Source: JBLHKE01 sp047619485 (GTDB taxonomy: Bacteria; Verrucomicrobiota; Verrucomicrobiia; Verrucomicrobiales; DEV007). From it: a DNA stretch of 10,564 bases. The notes beneath the pieces are model-generated. The model was not told the origin of the DNA and made no database searches. It saw only the letters and a program-made list of their open reading frames with translations. The stretch is from NCBI GenBank assembly GCA_047619485.1, contig JBLHKE010000223.1, positions 1 to 10,564 on the forward strand. Direction: 5' to 3'. Positions within the stretch are counted from its first letter, which is position 1. Each line of letters begins with the position of its first letter. The position numbers and the translations under genes are program-made. Below, in pieces: positions 7,065 through 10,564 of this stretch.

Positions 7065-7160
7065 CTTCGATTTGCAATCGAAGAGCTAAAAATCCGGCAC
7101 CGAGGAGTTATTGACTGACAGGCCCTAAGCACGACAGCTTCGATTGCAAATTGGAGTTAC
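7061..7160. repeat. Paired-hairpin (BIME/MITE-like) repeat after clpB
   Basis: Bases 7061-7083 and 7138-7160 form a 23-base inverted repeat with 21 matches, beginning GTAACTTCGATTTGC and ending AATTGGAGTTAC. Each end is itself a hairpin: CTTCGATT (7065-7072) with AATCGAAG (7076-7083), and CTTCGATT (7138-7145) with AATTGGAG (7149-7156), the latter using two G-T wobble pairs. A 54-base unique interior lies between them with no reading frame. The clpB stop codon TAA (7062-7064) is inside the left end. The element fills most of the 113-base gap before pdxA. Short length, inverted ends and lack of coding capacity fit a REP/BIME or MITE-like non-autonomous element. Confidence 0.8.
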
Positions 7161-7177
7161 GGGACTAGGGAACTTCG

Positions 7178-8131
7178 ATGTTCAAAATTGCAATCACCAT
7201 GGGGGATCCCGCTGGGGTCGGTCCGGAGCTGTGCCTCTATCTTTTGGCGAATACCGATTTCGTTGAAGGCGCCGAGTTTAAGGTGGTAGGGAACTGGGAA
7301 GTGTTGGAGCGGGTTGCGCTGGAACTTGGAATGGGGTTGCCGGCTCCCGAGGATGTGATCGATGTCGGTGACGTTGATGCGTTCGCCTTCGAGCCCGGGA
7401 AGATCGATGCCGCATGTGGGGCGGCGGCGTACGCGTTTATCAACCGGGCCATCGACGGTGCCTTGTCGGGTGAATTCGATGCGGTGGTGACGGCGCCGAT
7501 CAACAAGGAATCGCTGCACGCCGCGGGCGTCAATTTTCCTGGCCACACGGAAATTTTCGCGAGCCGGACAGATGCATCGAAGTCCTGCATGTTGCAGTTT
7601 TCAGACGAGGTGACGGCGAGTTTCGTGACTTGTCACTGCGGGTTTGCGGAAGTGCCGCAGCTGATGACCAAGGAACGAATCTTGGAGGTGATCGAACTCA
7701 GTGCCGCCGCGGTTTCAAAAATGAAAGGGATCGAGACGGTACGGATGGTCGGGCTAGGTTTGAACCCGCATGCGGGTGAGGGTGGGCTGTTTGGAAACGG
7801 CGAAGAGGAACGTGTGATCATCCCAGCCTTCGAGGAAGCGCGTGCGCGTGGGTTTGAGATCGTCGGTCCGGTGCCACCCGATACGGCATTCTTGCCGGAA
7901 GTTCGGAAACAGACCGACTGCTTCATCTGCATGTATCACGACCAGGGGCACATTCCTCTCAAGGCGCTGGCTTTCGACCGGGCGGTGAATGTGACCCTCG
8001 GTTTGCCAATCGTGCGCACATCCGTCGATCACGGCACGGCGTTCGACATCGCCTGGAAAGGTCAGGCGAATCCCGGGAGCCTGATCGAGGCCTGCCGCTT
8101 GGCGGTGAAGATGGCGGCGGCATTGCCGTAA
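7178..8131 (+). CDS. pdxA: 4-hydroxythreonine-4-phosphate dehydrogenase PdxA
   Basis: NAD-dependent oxidative decarboxylase of the DXP-dependent pyridoxal phosphate pathway; its product condenses with deoxyxylulose phosphate under PdxJ. The protein has 317 residues (E. coli 329). Signatures: ITMGDPAGVGPEL (6-18), TAPINKESL (105-113), PGHTEIFA (121-128), the divalent-metal ligands His153 (TCHCG), His198 (LNPHAGEGG) and His254 (YHDQGH), which align with E. coli His166, His211 and His266, and the C-terminal SVDHGTAFDIA (282-292). Start ATG 7178 follows AGGG (7167-7170) by 7 bases. No pdxJ, ksgA or threonate-utilisation kinase is next to it, so the D-threonate-phosphate branch of the family (PdxA2) cannot be fully excluded but has no contextual support. 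Its TAA stop lies in a palindromic repeat. Whether it has its own promoter or is read from clpB is unclear. Confidence 0.93.
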   Translation: MFKIAITMGDPAGVGPELCLYLLANTDFVEGAEFKVVGNWEVLERVALELGMGLPAPEDVIDVGDVDAFAFEPGKIDAACGAAAYAFINRAIDGALSGEFDAVVTAPINKESLHAAGVNFPGHTEIFASRTDASKSCMLQFSDEVTASFVTCHCGFAEVPQLMTKERILEVIELSAAAVSKMKGIETVRMVGLGLNPHAGEGGLFGNGEEERVIIPAFEEARARGFEIVGPVPPDTAFLPEVRKQTDCFICMYHDQGHIPLKALAFDRAVNVTLGLPIVRTSVDHGTAFDIAWKGQANPGSLIEACRLAVKMAAALP

Positions 8132-8197
8132 CTTCGATTTCAAGATCGAAGCCCATCGTGCTTGGGCATCGCCCTTCGGTTTTGAAACCGAAGTTAC
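8128..8197. repeat. Paired-hairpin repeat between convergent genes, likely bidirectional terminator
   Basis: Left end 8128-8151 and right end 8174-8197 are inverted copies with 21 of 24 matches, opening GTAACTTCGATTTC and closing AAACCGAAGTTAC. The right unit folds as a perfect 9-bp hairpin, CTTCGGTTT (8174-8182) with AAACCGAAG (8185-8193), TG loop. The left unit folds through CTTCGAT (8132-8138) with ATCGAAG (8145-8151). The 22-base centre includes GCCCA (8151-8155) with TGGGC (8163-8167). An extra small hairpin, TCGCC/GGCGA, follows at 8202-8214. The pdxA stop codon TAA is 8129-8131. Placement between convergent genes suggests transcription punctuation, though no T-run is present. Confidence 0.8.
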
Positions 8198-8251
8198 GTC
8201 ATCGCCTGCGGCGACAGCCTTCTTACACTGGGGCTCTAGGCTACCAACGCG

Positions 8252-9790
8252 CTATTTCTTGCCGGTATTCAGCGTCCAGTGCTTGCCGTGCAAGCCGAGC
8301 CCGAGAGTGTTCGGATTGTTGGCATACATGATCAATCGGTGGCCGTCGCTGTACCACCATGCTCGGTGAGCCGCCTCTGCAGATGGGTTGCCCATGAAGA
8401 TGCACTCGCCCGTCGCAAAGCCGCTGAAGCCCGCCCGCTTGGCGCGTTTTCCGAAGCTCTTGGTCTCCTCGGTGCGGCCGGTGTGTGAGAAGTAGCCGTT
8501 GGCCGCCATGTCCTCGGAGTGGTCACGGCAGCCATCGCTCAATGGCTCGTCGAGGAGTAGCGGGCTCAGGCCGAGGGCGACGCGGCGCTCGTTCAGGTTC
8601 GAGGCAAACGATTTGTAAGCACCACCCGCCCAGCTGCTGCCAGCGTTGTATTGCTCGGCCGCGTCATAGGATGCCGCGATGTCGTTCGCGGCACTGATCG
8701 CGTCTAGGACCTCTAGGTAGTCGTTGGCAGCCCCAGTGCTGGCGATCTCGTCGCGCAGCGCGGCTGGCTCTGGTGGAACCTCGCTGTTGCACCAGGCGAA
8801 CTCGGTGTCGAGTTCTCCGAGGACGTCGGCGATTTCCTGTAGTCCCGTTGCCTCAAATTTGTGGGCGCGCTCGGTGGCGCGCATCGCGCGATCGAAGGCC
8901 TTAGCGGCCGCCTCGAATACCTGATCCATCTCCGCGTGCTTCTTCTTGTAACCGTTCGGGTCTCTGTCCTTCCAGTTTGTCTGCACCAGCGACTTTGCTT
9001 TTTCTCGTACGCTTAGCCAGGCCGCGTAGTCTTCGTCAAACTTGCTCAATGCATTCCCGGAGGAGAAGATCTGGGCGGCACGGGTGCCGAGCGCGTTCGA
9101 GTAATGCTCACGCGCTTCGGCGAGCAGTTGCAGGTAGCTCGCCTTCTCACGATCTCCCAACTTGCGGAACGCCACGTAGGCGCCTTTGCGCTTGCGCGAG
9201 TCGTTCGATTTGAGAAATGTTAGGGCGCTGGCTTTCTGCTCGTCCGTCAATGGCGGTGCCTGCTCCTCGACTGGTTGGTCTCTGGAGGAAGCTGCCTGTT
9301 GCTCTGGTTTGTCAGCCATGGCGATCTCCGGTTCGGGCTCAGGAGCTGTGGCTGGTTCCTCGATCCGAGGCGCTGAGATCATTGGGGAACGCGGCAGTGA
9401 ATTAGCATCGGCGTCGCCGGCCAGTTCGGTCAACGACTTGGGAGATGTGGGCTTCTTGTCGCCCTTCCCGTTGATGATTAGAAATCCGATCATCACCGCG
9501 ACGCAGGCGGCGACACCCATCACTAGACCGGTGGGGAATCCGCCAGTCGAAAGATCTGTGCGGATCGGTGGGCGGCTGCGGGCTGGGTGGGCTCCGGCCC
9601 GCGCCAGGACGAGACGTTCGGTCGAAGGCTCCTTCTCCGGAGCCTCACCGCGGTGAAGGATTTCGAACTCATCACCCGGATTTGCGGGGATGATGAATTT
9701 CGATTCACAACGGTCGCAGCGACCTTTGCGGCCGATGTGTTCCTTGGTGATTTCGATCTGCATCGAGCAGATGGGGCATTCGATTTTCAT
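8252..9790 (-). CDS. Zinc-ribbon, membrane-anchored CAP (SCP/PR-1) domain protein
   Basis: 512-residue protein of unknown specific role. An N-terminal zinc ribbon (1-40) has Cys5-x2-Cys8 and Cys25-x2-Cys28. A charged linker leads to one hydrophobic segment (88-107, GLVMGVAACVAVMIGFLIIN), likely a membrane anchor. A Pro/Glu/Ala-rich stretch follows (112-182), then an alpha-helical region with repeated basic/acidic patterns (183-390), and a C-terminal CAP domain (about 393-508). CAP hallmarks are LNERRVALGLSPLLLD (399-414), His424 in CRDHSEDMA, YFSHTG (433-438), Glu462 in GEC (usually GEN) and His484 in SDGHRLIM. Topology is probably ribbon inside and CAP outside. Cys421 and Cys463 in the CAP domain could pair. 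No clear Shine-Dalgarno precedes the ATG at 9790, but the ribbon starts exactly there. CAP proteins have varied or unknown activities; function is not assigned. It lies 65 bases downstream of a sulfatase gene on the same strand. Confidence 0.85.
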   Translation of the reverse strand: MKIECPICSMQIEITKEHIGRKGRCDRCESKFIIPANPGDEFEILHRGEAPEKEPSTERLVLARAGAHPARSRPPIRTDLSTGGFPTGLVMGVAACVAVMIGFLIINGKGDKKPTSPKSLTELAGDADANSLPRSPMISAPRIEEPATAPEPEPEIAMADKPEQQAASSRDQPVEEQAPPLTDEQKASALTFLKSNDSRKRKGAYVAFRKLGDREKASYLQLLAEAREHYSNALGTRAAQIFSSGNALSKFDEDYAAWLSVREKAKSLVQTNWKDRDPNGYKKKHAEMDQVFEAAAKAFDRAMRATERAHKFEATGLQEIADVLGELDTEFAWCNSEVPPEPAALRDEIASTGAANDYLEVLDAISAANDIAASYDAAEQYNAGSSWAGGAYKSFASNLNERRVALGLSPLLLDEPLSDGCRDHSEDMAANGYFSHTGRTEETKSFGKRAKRAGFSGFATGECIFMGNPSAEAAHRAWWYSDGHRLIMYANNPNTLGLGLHGKHWTLNTGKK

Positions 9791-9855
9791 GAATTGGAGG
9801 GAACCTAGATCAAAAAAGTGGTGGGATCGATCCCTTTCTGATCGCCACAGCTGGG

Positions 9856-10564
9856 CTATTTGGTCTTTTTCTTCGCCGGCATGAAGCTACCCGCACCTGG
9901 GGTGAAGTCCCATGGGTCGGTTTTTTCACCCAGTCTATCTAGGAACGCGCCGCTGGAGAAGGCGAGGAAGAAGTTGTTGTCACCTTTGGCGTGGCGGGTG
10001 CGGTCGTAGAGGCCGCGCATCGTTGGCTTCAGAGAGATGGCATCCTCACCGAGGAGTTCGATCGCGCGGCAGGCTTGGAGGGCGACTGCCCAGTCCTCGT
10101 GCTTGAGATCGGCGGCAAGCCTACGGAGCGCAGCGGGACGGTGGCTTAGGTCTTCCGCCAACCAGGCCGCCGCTTCGATTCGGACAAGTGGCGAAGTGTC
10201 GTCGAGGTGGAGGAATACTTCGGGCGGATGTTGTTTGGCGTTCGCGCGCAGGGCGATGATCGCCCAATAGCGTTCCACCGGATCCGCGGATTTTAGTCTT
10301 AAGTGAGGCTCTTTCTTGCCTCGGGCACCAACCAGGTCGGCGGCGTTCCAAGCCTTCTCCAAGTCTGGAGTGTGATTCGTCTTGCCGAGCGCGATGTCGT
10401 GCATCGGAGCCTTCTCCTGGGTAATCCAACGTCGCATCTCGCTCTCCGGGATGGCGCCTAGGTCGCTGATCCGATTACGCGTTTCTTTGTAGGCCTTCCT
10501 GAAGCGCTCAATCTCTACGGTGGCTTGTGGGGATTCCGCCAGATTGTTGGTATTGTGCGGGTCT
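9856..10564 (-). CDS. Sulfatase (S1 family) C-terminal part with HEAT-like repeats, partial
   Basis: The frame is open to the window edge, so the 5' part, including the sulfatase active site, is missing; 235 residues are visible. The first visible residues, DPHNTNNLAES, are the conserved tail motif of arylsulfatase-type enzymes (DPxExxNLA). They are followed by a helix with ISDLGAIPESEM, also common in sulfatases of Planctomycetota and Verrucomicrobiota. A helical region then shows HEAT-like units, for example DPVERYWAIIALR, DTSPLVRIEAAAWLAED and HEDWAVALQACRAIELLG. The last residues are basic (PAKKKTK). An internal Met at 10437 is not the real start, because the sulfatase tail motif lies upstream of it in frame. 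The likely role is hydrolysis of sulfate esters on polysaccharides or other organics, normally after export; the substrate cannot be told from this end. Confidence 0.85.
   Translation of the reverse strand, partial: DPHNTNNLAESPQATVEIERFRKAYKETRNRISDLGAIPESEMRRWITQEKAPMHDIALGKTNHTPDLEKAWNAADLVGARGKKEPHLRLKSADPVERYWAIIALRANAKQHPPEVFLHLDDTSPLVRIEAAAWLAEDLSHRPAALRRLAADLKHEDWAVALQACRAIELLGEDAISLKPTMRGLYDRTRHAKGDNNFFLAFSSGAFLDRLGEKTDPWDFTPGAGSFMPAKKKTK

Noticed and set aside
7111..7139. TTGACT inside the repeat interior as a -35 box for pdxA.
   Set aside because: No acceptable -10 sequence at 16-18 bases (ACAGCT at 17).
9823..9834. GGGATCGATCCC palindrome followed on the - strand by TTTTTT, as an intrinsic terminator of the sulfatase gene.
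   Set aside because: Only a 4-bp stem can form around the TCGA loop, and five bases separate it from the T-run; too weak to call.

Overview
The window looks like a chromosomal segment from a GC-rich Gram-negative bacterium, most likely of the Planctomycetota/Verrucomicrobiota group and probably Verrucomicrobiota. This is inferred from gene types, not from a marker gene: a sulfatase tail carrying HEAT-like repeats, a zinc-ribbon plus transmembrane plus CAP-domain protein, a divergent 107-residue HU-like protein, and generally weak Shine-Dalgarno sites. No rRNA, tRNA, CRISPR, phage or transposase gene is visible.

Left part (33-3772, + strand): a compact menaquinone operon, menB-menA-menC-menE. 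MenC makes o-succinylbenzoate (OSB), MenE activates it to OSB-CoA, MenB closes the ring to 1,4-dihydroxy-2-naphthoyl-CoA, and MenA prenylates the free naphthoate in the membrane. The menA/menC and menC/menE junctions are ATGA overlaps, and menB/menA are 13 bases apart, so translational coupling is likely. The ends of menA, menC and menE were set by these junctions. MenE is a short form.

Middle (3773-8131, + strand): an HU-family DNA-binding protein with its own promoter-like region and a very strong intrinsic terminator, then the ClpB disaggregase, then PdxA (vitamin B6 synthesis). These look like separate transcription units. The 3773-3951 gap holds a putative promoter and leader hairpins. 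The 4276-4484 gap holds the terminator, a palindrome and a possible -35 box.

Right part (8252-10564, - strand): a membrane-anchored CAP-domain protein, and upstream of it the 3' end of a sulfatase gene that runs off the window. These genes converge on pdxA.

The most notable signal is a family of palindromic repeats built on TAACTTCGATTT, present in all three gaps between 4276 and 8251. Two copies (7061-7160 and 8128-8197) are paired hairpins in inverted orientation, bounded by GTAAC...GTTAC. In both, the first TAA of the repeat is the stop codon of the preceding gene (clpB and pdxA). A third copy (4348-4377) is a single perfect palindrome. Arm differences are partly compensatory, which suggests the folded form is maintained. 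This resembles REP/BIME or MITE-like elements; I do not recognise this particular family.
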